A stretch of 64,000 bases of DNA, taken from Negativicutes bacterium. GTDB taxonomy: Bacteria > Bacillota_C > Negativicutes > Acidaminococcales > Acidaminococcaceae. How positions within the stretch are numbered: the first letter of the stretch is position 1; every line of letters begins with the position of its first letter. Shown in pieces: positions 45,180-54,135 of this stretch. The notes under the pieces are model-generated. The model ran no database searches. It saw only the letters and a list, made by a program, of their open reading frames with translations, and was not told the DNA's origin. The DNA lies in NCBI GenBank assembly GCA_009930275.1, contig RZYP01000003.1, positions 1 through 64,000 on the forward strand. The letters are read 5' to 3'. The translations under genes and the position numbers were made by a program.

Positions 45180-46196
45180 TTATTTTGTCAAATCCATAAA
45201 GGTAGCTACAACGGTAATTGTGATGATTATTGCAAAACCAATCATCTGAATCATATTCATAGCCTTGGACCCAATTGGTTTTCCTCGCAACGCTTCTATG
45301 CTCAAAACAATTAAATGCCCACCATCCAATGCGGGAATTGGCAACAAATTCATAATTCCTAAATTTATGCTTAAAAAGGCAACGAAGTTAAGCAATGGCA
45401 TTAAACCTTGTTGAGCAACTTCTCCGGCCATCTGGGCGACACCAATAGGTCCGGAGACATCAGCAGGTGCGTTTCCAGAAAAAATTCTAATGAGACCGTT
45501 GATCATGCCTAAGATTACGTTCTTCGTGTAACTTACCGATAATTGAGCAGAATCTAAGATAGACAGCGACTGCTTGACAAAAGTCGGATATACGCCAATC
45601 AAAGGGCGTTTAAACTCTTCATTATACTCAGAAAAAAGCTTATACTCGCTCACCTTTCCAGCTCGCTCAACTTCTAAAACAACTTCAGAATTTGGATTTT
45701 TGGCTAATGAAACCACCAGGCCGTCAAAAGTAGTTACCGTTTCACCATTCACAGATAAAATTTTGTCTCCGGCCATAAGCCCCGCCTGTGCGGCAGGTTT
45801 GCCCGGTATTACATCCCCAATGATATTTTCATTAACTGGTTGGTCAATACCGGTTGTCGCAAAAATACAGAAAAAAAGCAACAAGGGTAAGATAAAATTC
45901 ATTATTGGACCTGCCAAAATAACAAGCATTCGTGAAAGAATAGGTTTTGAACTGAAACCGTCAGGTGTTGCTTCCTCTTCAGGATCCATTCCTGCAATTT
46001 TGTTATAACCGCCCAAAGGAATTAATCTAAGTGAATATTGTGTTTCGCCTTCTTTTGTCTGATAAATCTTAGGACCAAAACCTACAGCAAATTCGTCAAC
46101 CCTCATGCCAGTTAGTTTAGCAGTAATAAAATGCCCGAATTCGTGTACTGTTACAAGAACGCCAAATACAAAAATAGCCGCTAAAATCGTAGTCAA
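45180..46196 (-). CDS. rseP: RIP-type site-2 zinc metalloprotease (RseP/RasP)
   Basis: An intramembrane protease that cuts anti-sigma factors and leftover signal peptides. The 338-residue protein has the HEFGH zinc motif in the first helix, one PDZ domain (about 115-195, with AGLMAGDKILSVNGE) and LLPIPALDGG, the third zinc-ligand region. It starts with TTG seven bases after GGGAGG. Its position between dxr and ispG is standard. Confidence 0.94.
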   Translation of the reverse strand: MTTILAAIFVFGVLVTVHEFGHFITAKLTGMRVDEFAVGFGPKIYQTKEGETQYSLRLIPLGGYNKIAGMDPEEEATPDGFSSKPILSRMLVILAGPIMNFILPLLLFFCIFATTGIDQPVNENIIGDVIPGKPAAQAGLMAGDKILSVNGETVTTFDGLVVSLAKNPNSEVVLEVERAGKVSEYKLFSEYNEEFKRPLIGVYPTFVKQSLSILDSAQLSVSYTKNVILGMINGLIRIFSGNAPADVSGPIGVAQMAGEVAQQGLMPLLNFVAFLSINLGIMNLLPIPALDGGHLIVLSIEALRGKPIGSKAMNMIQMIGFAIIITITVVATFMDLTK

Positions 46197-46217
46197 AAGT
46201 CATCCTCCCAACTCTAT

Positions 46218-47375
46218 CTAAATCAAATTTTTAATTACTTCACGCGCATTAGTTCTTGATTTTCTATCAATATCCTCAATATCATCAATGGACGGATTAT
46301 TTTTATTTTGATGCATTTCAAGCACCTTAATTACAACTGATGCAATATCAACAAATTTAATCCTGCCAGCCATAAAGGCATAAACTGCCTCCTCGTTGGC
46401 AGCATTGAATGCGCACGGTGTTGTTCCGCCTGTTTTGCCACATTCAAAGGCAATCTTCAGCATTGGAAATGCTTCTGTATCAGGCTGTTCAAAAGTCAAA
46501 GGTGAGGCCTTAACTAAATCAAGCTGTCCGAAAGCATTGTTCCACCTGGATGGATAAGACAATGCATATTGTATAGGCAGCTTCATGTCTGTCAGACCCA
46601 TTTGAGCAATTACTGAGCCATCATGAAACTCAACCAATGAATGTACAATGCTTTGAGGATGTACGACAACTTCTATTTTATCGTAATCAATATCAAAAAG
46701 CCAGTGAGCTTCAATTACCTCTAAACCTTTATTGGCCAGAGTAGCAGAATCAATAGTTATTTTTTTACCCATACTCCACTTTGGATGTTTCAGACACTGC
46801 TCCAGTGAAACATTTTCCAGGTCTTTCTTTTGCTTTCCTCTGAAAGGCCCTCCAGAAGCCGTAATCACTAATCTTTTCACTTCATCATGCGTCTCACCAT
46901 TCAGAGCTTGAAAAATAGCACTATGTTCACTGTCAACAGGAAGCAAGGACACACCATTTCTTTTCACTGCTTCAATAAATACTCCGCCTGCAGCTACGAG
47001 AGTCTCTTTGTTAGCCAGGGCAATGTTCTTCTTGTTTTCTACGGCCGCTAATGTTGAACGCAAGCCTGCATAGCCTGAGACTGCTGCGACCAAGGTATCA
47101 ATCCCACTATAGGAAGCAACAGTGCGAAGACCGTCGTCACCTGAAAGAATTTCAGTTTTTCCTTTATAACGTTTCCTGAGCCGGTTAGCTGCATCAGCGT
47201 CAAATATAGCTGCCACTTCAGGACTAAAAGTTTTGATTTGTTCCTCCAGAAGTTCGTCGTTGGCATTAGCGGCTAAAGCACCTATCTTAATTTTATCTGG
47301 ATTAGCCTTAGCAACATCGAGTGTTTGTCTGCCTATAGAGCCTGTACTTCCTAATATAGCAATAGTTTTTAACAT
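46218..47375 (-). CDS. dxr: 1-deoxy-D-xylulose 5-phosphate reductoisomerase
   Basis: Second enzyme of the MEP pathway, NADPH-dependent. The 385-residue protein has the NADPH motif GSTGSIGRQTLDV, catalytic LLPVDSEHSAIFQAL and TASGGPF. I start at the ATG just before LKTIAILG, removing five residues of a possible longer start. It follows cdsA and precedes rseP. Confidence 0.96.
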   Translation of the reverse strand: MLKTIAILGSTGSIGRQTLDVAKANPDKIKIGALAANANDELLEEQIKTFSPEVAAIFDADAANRLRKRYKGKTEILSGDDGLRTVASYSGIDTLVAAVSGYAGLRSTLAAVENKKNIALANKETLVAAGGVFIEAVKRNGVSLLPVDSEHSAIFQALNGETHDEVKRLVITASGGPFRGKQKKDLENVSLEQCLKHPKWSMGKKITIDSATLANKGLEVIEAHWLFDIDYDKIEVVVHPQSIVHSLVEFHDGSVIAQMGLTDMKLPIQYALSYPSRWNNAFGQLDLVKASPLTFEQPDTEAFPMLKIAFECGKTGGTTPCAFNAANEEAVYAFMAGRIKFVDIASVVIKVLEMHQNKNNPSIDDIEDIDRKSRTNAREVIKNLI

Positions 47376-47401
47376 ACTGGAACCCCACACCCTTTACTAT
47401 G

Positions 47402-48229
47402 CTACAAAAAGCTGTAGCGAATAAAATAGTAAGTAATTGGTATTGCAAATAACAAACTGTCAAAACGGTCCAAAACACCACCATGCCCTGGGAAAATGTT
47501 CCCAGAATCTTTTGTACCAAATGAGCGCTTTAGCAATGATTCTACCAAATCACCCAGAGGCGCAAAAACTGCTATTAAAAAAGCCAAAACAAGTGTTTTC
47601 ATAAAGGCAAATCCAAGATAAACATTGCCTAAATAAATCACAACGAAAATACAGCCTAAAAAGCCGGCAATTGCGCCTTCAATACTTTTTTTGGGGCTAA
47701 CAGCCTGGCAAAGCGGCCTTTTACCGAAGGCACAACCAAAAATATAAGCGAAAGTATCACTTGACCAGGTACCAAAAAGCACCAGCCAAAGAAAAACTTC
47801 ACCCAAAGGCATATTGGCTACTCCGAGGAAAGGCATGGAAAATGAAGATATTTCACGAAGCATAGTAAAGTGTGAAAATAGCAATCCTATATATAAAACC
47901 GCAAAAGATGATAACGCCACTTCAGGCGCCCAATTACCACGTTTGTGATAATATAATCCTTCAAGCATTATGGCAAGTATTGAAGCCGTTAGTATAGGTA
48001 CTATCAGTTTTTCTTGTTCAAAAGAAGGTAAAATATTTAATAAAGCAACAGCCGAACAGCTGGTTAAATAGTAAACCTTATAACCTTTACTCAACATCAT
48101 GACGCGAAACTCGTACCAGCCAACCAATGCCAGGCAAAGCACTGCCAAAGCAAAAATAAGCCCCCCGCTTCTAATCAAAAAAAATGCTGCCGTAATGCCT
48201 ATGATGGCAGTAAATGTACGTTTTAACAT
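47402..48229 (-). CDS. cdsA: phosphatidate cytidylyltransferase
   Basis: Makes CDP-diacylglycerol from phosphatidate and CTP, the precursor for PssA encoded earlier in the window. The 275-residue protein has about eight membrane helices and the CdsA signature near the C-terminus (SFGTKDSGNIFPGHGGVLDR). It lies 15 bases after uppS. Confidence 0.94.
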   Translation of the reverse strand: MLKRTFTAIIGITAAFFLIRSGGLIFALAVLCLALVGWYEFRVMMLSKGYKVYYLTSCSAVALLNILPSFEQEKLIVPILTASILAIMLEGLYYHKRGNWAPEVALSSFAVLYIGLLFSHFTMLREISSFSMPFLGVANMPLGEVFLWLVLFGTWSSDTFAYIFGCAFGKRPLCQAVSPKKSIEGAIAGFLGCIFVVIYLGNVYLGFAFMKTLVLAFLIAVFAPLGDLVESLLKRSFGTKDSGNIFPGHGGVLDRFDSLLFAIPITYYFIRYSFL

Positions 48230-48244
48230 ATCACACCCACTTGC

Positions 48245-49030
48245 TTATTTCGTATTTAATCCGCCAAAACGACGGTCCCGCTTTTGATAATCACTAACAG
48301 CCTGTAAAAATATTTCACCGGAAAAATCTGGCCAATAAATGTCGGTATTCCATATCTCAGCATAAGCAATTTGCCAGAGCATGAAGTTGCTTACACGAAA
48401 ATCTCCGCCTGTTCGAATTAATAAATCAGGTGGCGGCAATTCTTTCGTATATAAATAATCTTCAAAAGACTTTAAATTTATTTCATCAATTGTCAGCAGA
48501 CCATTCTTTACATCAGTTGCAATTTTCTTAACCGCTTGTAATATCTCGGTCTGACCGCCATAATTAATTGCTAAATTAAGTATTATCCCCGTATTATTTT
48601 TGGTTTTTTCAACAGCAGCATCCATTTTTTTTAGGACATTTTCGGGAAGACCTACACGTGAGCCCATAAAACGAACGCAAACATTGTTTTTTTGAAAGGT
48701 TTCAATTTCATTTGTCAAATAACGATCAAGAAGTTTCATTATAAATCTGACTTCAGTTACCGGTCTTTTCCAATTTTCCGTAGAAAAAGCATAAGCACTA
48801 AGAACTTTTACCCCAATATTATCAGCTACACGCACTATCTCTTTTAATCTTTCTGCGCCTGCATAGTGTCCAAAGGTACGAGGCTTGCCTTTTTCTTTAG
48901 CCCATCGTCCATTACCATCCATAATGACAGCAATATGCTTTGGAATAAATAATGGATTTGTATTATTGTCTATTAACATCTTGGGCACCGGTTGTTCACT
49001 AGTTTTAGAGTCAAACATTTTCTTAAGCAT
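48245..49030 (-). CDS. uppS: undecaprenyl diphosphate synthase
   Basis: Cis-prenyltransferase that builds the C55 carrier lipid for wall and surface polymers. The 261-residue protein has IAVIMDGNGRWAKEKG with the catalytic Asp, YAFSTENWKRP, and LLIRTGGDFRVSNFMLWQ. The ATG at 49030 gives the usual length; longer in-frame starts would run back through the upstream terminator hairpin. The RBS (GGTGTGAT) is modest. Confidence 0.95.
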   Translation of the reverse strand: MLKKMFDSKTSEQPVPKMLIDNNTNPLFIPKHIAVIMDGNGRWAKEKGKPRTFGHYAGAERLKEIVRVADNIGVKVLSAYAFSTENWKRPVTEVRFIMKLLDRYLTNEIETFQKNNVCVRFMGSRVGLPENVLKKMDAAVEKTKNNTGIILNLAINYGGQTEILQAVKKIATDVKNGLLTIDEINLKSFEDYLYTKELPPPDLLIRTGGDFRVSNFMLWQIAYAEIWNTDIYWPDFSGEIFLQAVSDYQKRDRRFGGLNTK

Positions 49031-49069
49031 ATAATCACACCGCCGTCCACAACTCATAATAGAAAACAG

Positions 49070-49100
49070 GCGCAACCCCCTCATAATGAGGGGGTTGCGC
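49070..49100 (-). terminator. strong hairpin between the ferredoxin gene and uppS
   Basis: A 15-base inverted repeat (GCGCAACCCCCTCAT and its complement) separated by one base folds as a stem of about 13 bp. On the minus strand it is followed by CTGTTTTC, so termination may be partial, letting transcription continue into uppS. Confidence 0.8.
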
Positions 49101-49111
49101 AATTCATTCAC

Positions 49112-49288
49112 TCACTCAGGTTGTTTAATAGCACCTACTGGGCAAACAGAAGCGCATGCACCACACTCAACGCATTCAGACTCGTTAATTTTGTACTTGG
49201 CTCCATCTTCTACGATAGCTCCAACAGGACATGTACCAGCACAGGTTCCACAGCCGACACATTCATCTTCAATAATTTTATATGCCAT
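49112..49288 (-). CDS. small 2[4Fe-4S] ferredoxin
   Basis: A 58-residue clostridial-type ferredoxin, small enough to be overlooked. Both cluster motifs are intact: CVGCGTCAGTCPVGAI (C10, C13, C16, C20) and CVECGACASVCPVGAI (C39, C42, C45, C49). It begins MAYKIIEDE after a GGGAGGTG site that overlaps the stop codon of the preceding mini-gene, so translation is coupled. Such a ferredoxin would carry electrons for anaerobic enzymes, including NfnAB and IspG. Its place between frr and uppS is not standard. Confidence 0.95.
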   Translation of the reverse strand: MAYKIIEDECVGCGTCAGTCPVGAIVEDGAKYKINESECVECGACASVCPVGAIKQPE

Positions 49289-49291
49289 TGT

Positions 49292-49516
49292 TTATTGCAC
49301 CTCCCTTCGAAATCTATATGAGCTTATTAAACAGATTGTATTATCTGCAGCCATCGTTTGTCTTACAACATAAAGCATTGGTGTGCCAAGACATTCATCG
49401 GGAATCATCCTGGGAGGTTTTGTAATTTCAACCTCATATTTTATCCCCAACTTATTTAACATTGATATTGCCATATCTAACCTATATGCAAGTAAATCAG
49501 GAACAATGAAATTCAA
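49292..49516 (-). CDS. PASTA-like small protein of unknown function
   Basis: A 74-residue protein starting at a TTG two bases after the frr stop, with GGAAGTG as binding site; longer starts would overlap frr. Residues 1-35 (NFIVPDLLAYRLDMAISML, LGIKYEVE) resemble a PASTA repeat (VPDLxGxxxxxAxxxLxxxG), the fold found in penicillin-binding proteins and Ser/Thr kinases, but there is no membrane anchor or signal peptide. The second half (TPMLYVVRQTMAADNTICLI) is conserved-looking but unnamed. Its stop codon overlaps the ferredoxin ribosome site. No function is assigned. Confidence 0.7.
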   Translation of the reverse strand: MNFIVPDLLAYRLDMAISMLNKLGIKYEVEITKPPRMIPDECLGTPMLYVVRQTMAADNTICLISSYRFRREVQ

Positions 49517-49520
49517 TTTT

Positions 49521-50084
49521 TTACACTTCCATAACTTCTTTTTCTTTATGCGCCATAATAACATCTATTTCTTTAATGAACTTGTCAGTTGTTTTCTGCA
49601 TGTCTTCTGTAGCTTTTTTGGCTTCGTCTTCAGTAATCTCTTTTGCTTTTTCAATTTTCTTTATATGTTCGTTAGCTTCTCGCCTTACATTTCTGATGAC
49701 GACTCTGCTATCTTCAGCTTTTTTATGAACTACTTTAACGAGCTCTTTTCTGCGTTCTTCAGTTAATTGAGGCAAATTAAGACGAATAACAGTACCGTCA
49801 TTGTTCGGATTCAGCCCTAGGTCCGATTTCATAATTGCTTTTTCAATATCTTTTAACATAGGTCTTTCCCATGGTTGAATAACAATCATGCGTGGTTCAG
49901 GAACTGTAATATTTGCTACCTGGCTCACGGGTGTAGGTGTACCGTAGTAATCTACGCAAACCTTTTCTAAAAGAGAAGGAGTCGCGCGGCCTGCTCGTAC
50001 TGTAGCCAAATCGGCCCTTAAAATCTCAATAGTTTTGTTCATCTTGAAATTCGTTTGCTCCATAACATCGCTAATTGCGGTCAT
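49521..50084 (-). CDS. frr: ribosome recycling factor
   Basis: Splits the post-termination ribosome with EF-G. The 187-residue protein shows [42 protein letters not shown] and [29 protein letters not shown] site precedes the ATG, which starts immediately after pyrH. Confidence 0.97.
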   Translation of the reverse strand: MTAISDVMEQTNFKMNKTIEILRADLATVRAGRATPSLLEKVCVDYYGTPTPVSQVANITVPEPRMIVIQPWERPMLKDIEKAIMKSDLGLNPNNDGTVIRLNLPQLTEERRKELVKVVHKKAEDSRVVIRNVRREANEHIKKIEKAKEITEDEAKKATEDMQKTTDKFIKEIDVIMAHKEKEVMEV

Positions 50085-50810
50085 TTATATCCCTCCCACC
50101 AAAGTTCCGATATGCTCGCCAAGTGCTGCACGAAGTATATTTCCAGGTTTATCAATATTAAATACAACAATAGGAATTTTATTATCCATACACAGGCTAA
50201 TGGCGGTAGAATCCATTACTCCCAGGTTTCTTTGTATTACTTCGATATAATCCAATGTTTCAAATTTTTTAGCCTCTGGGTGCTTGGCGGGATCAAGATC
50301 GTATACCCCATCCACACCTTTTTTGGCCATGAGAATAACGTCAGCCTCAATTTCAGCAGCCCTTAAGGCAGCCGTCGTGTCAGTTGAAAAATAGGGATTG
50401 CCTGTGCCTGCAGCGAAAATTACCACGCGACCTTTTTCCATGTGTCTGATCGCGCGACGTCGTATATAAGGCTCAGCAATCTGTCGCATCTCAATGGCTG
50501 TTTGAACCCTCGTTACAACTCCACGGTTTTCCATTGCGTCCTGCAAAGCTAAAGAATTAATAACCGTTGCAAGCATGCCCATGTAATCAGCTGTCGCTCT
50601 GTCCATTCCTTTGGCACTTCCAGAGAGCCCACGCCAAATATTGCCGCCGCCATTAACGATAGCAACCTCTAATCCTGCAGATAGTACGTCTTGGATCTGC
50701 TGTGCTATAGAATCTACAACCTCAGGGTCAATACCATAACCCTTTTCGCCAGCCAATGCTTCGCCGCTCAATTTCAATATTACTCGTTTAAACTTCAATT
50801 TATTCGGCAA
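50085..50810 (-). CDS. pyrH: uridylate kinase
   Basis: UMP kinase of the amino-acid-kinase fold, forming UDP. The 241-residue protein has [48 protein letters not shown]. It starts at TTG, nine bases after GGGAGG; this site overlaps the stop codon of a 14-codon upstream reading frame. It lies between tsf and frr, as in most bacteria, but separated from tsf by a strong terminator. Confidence 0.96.
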   Translation of the reverse strand: MPNKLKFKRVILKLSGEALAGEKGYGIDPEVVDSIAQQIQDVLSAGLEVAIVNGGGNIWRGLSGSAKGMDRATADYMGMLATVINSLALQDAMENRGVVTRVQTAIEMRQIAEPYIRRRAIRHMEKGRVVIFAAGTGNPYFSTDTTAALRAAEIEADVILMAKKGVDGVYDLDPAKHPEAKKFETLDYIEVIQRNLGVMDSTAISLCMDNKIPIVVFNIDKPGNILRAALGEHIGTLVGGI

Positions 50811-50816
50811 TTTATA

Positions 50817-50861
50817 TTACCTCCCTACAGGCTCCTCACCTAATTTTAATTCTACAAGCAT
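50817..50861 (-). CDS. possible 14-codon leader peptide upstream of pyrH
   Basis: ATG with a good AGAGGAAAT site opens a 14-codon frame (MLVELKLGEEPVGR) ending in TAA inside the pyrH ribosome site, in the same frame as pyrH and six bases before it. It could set pyrH translation by coupling. It may also be chance. Confidence 0.3.
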   Translation of the reverse strand: MLVELKLGEEPVGR

Positions 50862-50927
50862 CGTTTATTTCCTCTTTGACAATATAAAACATTTTATCAT
50901 TATCATGACAAAAAAACATTTCTTCAT

Positions 50928-50961
50928 AAAATAAGAGAACACTATAGTGTTCTCTTATTTT
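50928..50961 (-). terminator. intrinsic terminator of rpsB-tsf
   Basis: A 34-base perfect palindrome (arms of 17 bases, AAAATAAGAGAACACTA and its complement) lies right after tsf; on the minus strand the T-rich arm ends the stem. It separates rpsB-tsf from pyrH. Confidence 0.9.
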
Positions 50962-50973
50962 GATATCTAATTT

Positions 50974-51624
50974 TTATTTTACAAATGACATAACTTCAGC
51001 AGCAAAATCAGTTTCCTTTTTCTCAATGCCTTCACCCAAATAATAACGAGTGAAACGGCGAATTGAAATATTCTCACCAATCTTGGCAATGCTTTCAGTA
51101 ATCAAGCCGCTGATAGTCTTATCTGAATCTTTGACAAAGTCTTGATCAAGAAGGCAGACTTCCTTGTAGTATTTTTCAATACGACCGGCGACCATTTTTT
51201 CAATAATTTTTTCAGGTTTTCCTTCATTACGGGCTTGCTCCGCAAGAACTTCTTTTTCATGTTCAAGCTCGCTGGTAGGAACTTCCTCACGTTTTAAATA
51301 TGTTGGATTAGCAGCGGCTATATGCATCGCAATGTCTTTAGCCAAGGTTTTAAAAGCATCAGTCTTAGCAACAAAATCCGTTTCGCAATTGATTTCAACT
51401 AATACGCCGATTCTTCCTCCAGCATGTATATAAGCTTCTACGAGACCTTCAGCAGCTACTCGACCTGCTTTTTTGGCCGCTGCGGCCAAACCTTTTTCAC
51501 GCAGAAAATCAATCGCCTTATCAATATCACCAGACGTTTCCGTCAAAGCTTTTTTGCAATCCATCATACCAGCTCCGGTACGCTCACGTAACTCTTTTAC
51601 TAAAGCAGCAGTAATTTCAGCCAT
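50974..51624 (-). CDS. tsf: elongation factor Ts
   Basis: Nucleotide-exchange factor of EF-Tu. The 216-residue protein has [39 protein letters not shown] and the [14 protein letters not shown] core, ending early as in short Firmicute-type EF-Ts. The ATG follows GGGGAGG. It is 45 bases downstream of rpsB. Confidence 0.97.
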   Translation of the reverse strand: MAEITAALVKELRERTGAGMMDCKKALTETSGDIDKAIDFLREKGLAAAAKKAGRVAAEGLVEAYIHAGGRIGVLVEINCETDFVAKTDAFKTLAKDIAMHIAAANPTYLKREEVPTSELEHEKEVLAEQARNEGKPEKIIEKMVAGRIEKYYKEVCLLDQDFVKDSDKTISGLITESIAKIGENISIRRFTRYYLGEGIEKKETDFAAEVMSFVK

Positions 51625-51669
51625 AAATAAAATTCCTCCCCTTTTCAACTAACCAATCAAAGCGTTGGT

Positions 51670-52419
51670 CTATTCTTCTGTTTCTTCAGTTTTCTCTGCT
51701 TCTTCGGCCTCAGCAGCTGCAGATGCTGCAACTTGCATGCCTTGACGTCCTTCTAATACAGCATCAGCCATCTTTGCGGTTAAAAGTTTAACTGCGCGAA
51801 TTGCATCATCATTTGCAGGGATAACGTGATCAATTTCGTCTGGATCACAGTTAGTATCAACAGTAGCAACGATAGGTATATTCAATTTATGTGCTTCCAA
51901 TACAGCAATGTGCTCTTTACGTGGATCAACAATGAACAAAGCTCCAGGGAGTTTTTTCATGTCTTTGATGCCACCTAAATATTTGGTGAGTTTATCCATC
52001 TCATGACGAAGACCAAGCACTTCTTTTTTAGGCAACAATTCAAATGTGCCATTGGCTTCCATCTCTTCTAATTTACGTAAACGGCTGATTCGAGCTTGAA
52101 TAGTTTTAAAGTTTGTCATCATACCACCAAGCCATCTTTCGTTAACATAGAACATGTTGCAACGAACAGCTTCGTCGCGCATTGCATCTTGTGCTTGTTT
52201 TTTTGTACCAACAAACAGGATGCTTTCGCCGCGACCCGCTACCTCGCGAATGAAATTGTAAGCTTCTTCAACTTTTTTTACAGTTTTTTGAAGATCGATA
52301 ATGTAGATACCGTTTCTTTCAGTGAAGATGTACGGAGCCATCTTCGGGTTCCAGCGCCTGGTTTGATGACCAAAGTGAACGCCAGCTTCCAGTAGTTGTT
52401 TCATAGAAATAATTGCCAT
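51670..52419 (-). CDS. rpsB: 30S ribosomal protein S2
   Basis: Small-subunit protein at the 30S back. The 249-residue protein has [52 protein letters not shown] and an acidic Ala/Glu-rich tail. An AGGAGG site precedes the ATG. It has its own promoter and a structured leader of about 110 bases. Confidence 0.97.
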   Translation of the reverse strand: MAIISMKQLLEAGVHFGHQTRRWNPKMAPYIFTERNGIYIIDLQKTVKKVEEAYNFIREVAGRGESILFVGTKKQAQDAMRDEAVRCNMFYVNERWLGGMMTNFKTIQARISRLRKLEEMEANGTFELLPKKEVLGLRHEMDKLTKYLGGIKDMKKLPGALFIVDPRKEHIAVLEAHKLNIPIVATVDTNCDPDEIDHVIPANDDAIRAVKLLTAKMADAVLEGRQGMQVAASAAAEAEEAEKTEETEE

Positions 52420-52442
52420 TTTTAATTCCTCCTGTTTTTCCT

Positions 52443-52510
52443 CCGCGGTTATTCATTTTTTTCGTCAGTAACCAGACAATATGTCTGGACAGAAGACGCA
52501 ATAAACCGCG
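52443..52510 (-). promoter_or_regulatory. structured rpsB leader
   Basis: On the transcript, a CGCGGTTTATT segment can pair (one bulge) with AATAACCGCG next to the ribosome site, enclosing a perfect hairpin CCAGACA/TGTCTGG (52472-52488). This is the form expected of an S2 autoregulatory leader, though I cannot match it to a defined family. Confidence 0.5.
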
Positions 52511-52531
52511 TGTGTTTTTCAACCGAACGTT

Positions 52532-52560
52532 ATTATATCATATCTACAACCCTTAAACAA
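52532..52560 (-). promoter_or_regulatory. sigma-A promoter of rpsB
   Basis: On the minus strand TTGTTT and TATAAT are 17 bases apart, about 110 bases before the rpsB start. Confidence 0.85.
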
Positions 52561-52681
52561 GAGTCTTCGTTGCTATAATCACATATAAAATGTAAATATA
52601 ATGACATCTTGGTTAACAATATCAATGTATACAATATTTTTAAAACTCATATATTGCCAACAATTATTTAATGTGATAAAT

Positions 52682-52698
52682 TATACGAAAATCGTATA
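52682..52698. promoter_or_regulatory. dyad resembling an operator
   Basis: TATACGA and TCGTATA form a perfect 7-bp dyad around AAA. A second TATACGA half-site occurs about 35 bases on. They could bind a regulator of the aminotransferase gene; no regulator gene is adjacent. Confidence 0.4.
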
Positions 52699-52803
52699 TT
52701 TTATTGCAAGGTTTATTATACGATTTGTAATATTTTATATAGGATTTATTGAAATAATATCTACAAATACGGGTGAAATTTTAAGTAATACCCCGAAGCC
52801 TTG

Positions 52804-52831
52804 GTCTTGCAAAAATATGCAGGACTTTTTT
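52804..52831 (+). terminator. intrinsic terminator in the aminotransferase leader
   Basis: GTCTTGCA pairs with TGCAGGAC (one G-U) across a 6-base loop, followed by six T, 45 bases before the aminotransferase start codon. No gene precedes it on this strand for 26 kb upstream, so it must act as an attenuator or end a small RNA. Confidence 0.7.
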
Positions 52832-52875
52832 CTAGTTAAATTTACACATATAATTTGGAAGGTAGGTTTTTGTGC

Positions 52876-54072
52876 ATGTCAACTTTTGATTTTAACACAG
52901 TCGTATCACCCTACATTAAGGCTTTACCGCCATCAGGATTGGCTAAATTTCTGGAAATTACAGCTAACAACCCCAATATCGTTCCTCTAAGCGTCGGCGA
53001 GCCGGATTTCGATATACCGGAAAAGGTAAAAGAAGCCTGCATTGCAAGCATAAACGCTGGTAAAAGCACTTATACCTCTACTCTTGGCCTATTAGAACTG
53101 CGAGAAGCCATCGCAGAAGATACATTTAGTAACTACGGCGTTAAGTATGACCCTAAAACAGAAATAATGGTGACTGTCGGCGTCAGCGAAGCTTTATACG
53201 TTGTTATTCGTTCCATTTTAGCTCCCGGCGACGAAATAATTATACCTGAACCTTGCTATGTTGCCAATAAAGCTTGTATTATTCTGTCCGGTGCGAAACC
53301 CGTTACCGTTGAAACTTTTTTAGAAAACAATTTCATTCCTACAATTGATGATCTGGAAAAAGCTGTAACACCATGCACGAAAGCCATTTTACTTGGATAC
53401 CCTAATAACCCTACAGGCGCCATAATGCAAAAAGAGCAAGTCAAGGCAATAGGAGATTGGGCTGCCAAACATAATCTTGTTATTGTTTCTGATGAATTGT
53501 ATGCGCACCTTACTTATGGCAACAATAAACATACAATGTTCACAGCATTTCCCGAGTTTCGCGACCGCACAATTGTTCTTAATGGCTTCTCTAAAGCATA
53601 CGCCATGACAGGCTTACGTCTAGGTTACATAACTGCTCCAAAGGCTATCATAAGTGCAATGAACCTTCTCCACCAAAATGTAGTATTATGTGCTAATGCC
53701 ACAGCGCAATACGGTGCTATAGCCGCTCTTAAGCATTGTAAAAAAGATGTAGAAGCAATGGTTGCCGAATACGATGCACGCAGAAAAATTATGATTGCCG
53801 CCTTCAAAGCAATGAATATACCTCTTTATTCTCCAGAGGGTGCTTTCTATGTCTTTCCTTGCATTAAAGAAACGGGACTGACGAGCATGGAGTTTGTGGA
53901 AAAGCTTCTCGAAGAGGAAGATGTTTTGGTTATACCGGGAAGCATATTCGGTAACAGCGGTGAGGGCTTTATCCGTTGTTCATATGCATATTCACAACAA
54001 AACCTAAGAATTGCACTTGAACGTATAGCAAGATTTATCACTAAATACAGAAAACATAATTTATCTAAATAA
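52876..54072 (+). CDS. class I/II PLP-dependent aminotransferase (aspartate-type)
   Basis: A 398-residue fold-type I aminotransferase of the Ib subgroup, close to aspartate/aromatic aminotransferases of Firmicutes. It shows PLSVGEPDFDIPEKVKEA, GYPNNPTGAIM, SDELYAHLTY and the PLP-lysine motif NGFSKAYAMTGLRLGY, with the substrate Arg in EGFIRCSYA. Substrate range cannot be fixed from sequence. The ATG at 52876 follows GGAAGGTAGG. It is the only plus-strand gene in the second half of the window, and its leader carries a terminator hairpin, suggesting attenuation control. Confidence 0.9.
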   Translation: MSTFDFNTVVSPYIKALPPSGLAKFLEITANNPNIVPLSVGEPDFDIPEKVKEACIASINAGKSTYTSTLGLLELREAIAEDTFSNYGVKYDPKTEIMVTVGVSEALYVVIRSILAPGDEIIIPEPCYVANKACIILSGAKPVTVETFLENNFIPTIDDLEKAVTPCTKAILLGYPNNPTGAIMQKEQVKAIGDWAAKHNLVIVSDELYAHLTYGNNKHTMFTAFPEFRDRTIVLNGFSKAYAMTGLRLGYITAPKAIISAMNLLHQNVVLCANATAQYGAIAALKHCKKDVEAMVAEYDARRKIMIAAFKAMNIPLYSPEGAFYVFPCIKETGLTSMEFVEKLLEEEDVLVIPGSIFGNSGEGFIRCSYAYSQQNLRIALERIARFITKYRKHNLSK

Positions 54073-54088
54073 CAAAATACAAAAATAA

Positions 54089-54128
54089 AAAAGCGAACTT
54101 TTTGGTTAACACCAAGAAGTTCGCTTTT
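54089..54128. terminator. bidirectional terminator between the aminotransferase gene and spoVS
   Basis: AAAAGCGAACTT pairs with AAGTTCGCTTTT, with a further TTGG/CCAA pairing inside the loop. A and T runs on the two sides allow termination of both converging genes. Confidence 0.9.
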
Positions 54129-54135
54129 AGCTTTT

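Larger units (their letters stand above)
52420..52875. other. divergent intergenic region between rpsB and the aminotransferase gene
   Basis: About 455 bases without a credible gene. The left part is the rpsB promoter and leader. The right part is very AT-rich and carries a TATACGA/TCGTATA dyad, another TATACGA half-site near 52718, a TGTATACA palindrome near 52626, and a terminator hairpin just before the aminotransferase gene. Confidence 0.7.

Noticed and set aside
49086..49373. Plus-strand reading frames of 95-109 codons across the ferredoxin gene
   Set aside because: Antisense shadows of the minus-strand ferredoxin, whose eight Cys make that strand certain.
52601..52990. 129-codon plus-strand frame upstream of the aminotransferase
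   Set aside because: AT-rich low-complexity product, no ribosome site, and it overlaps the real gene start in another frame.
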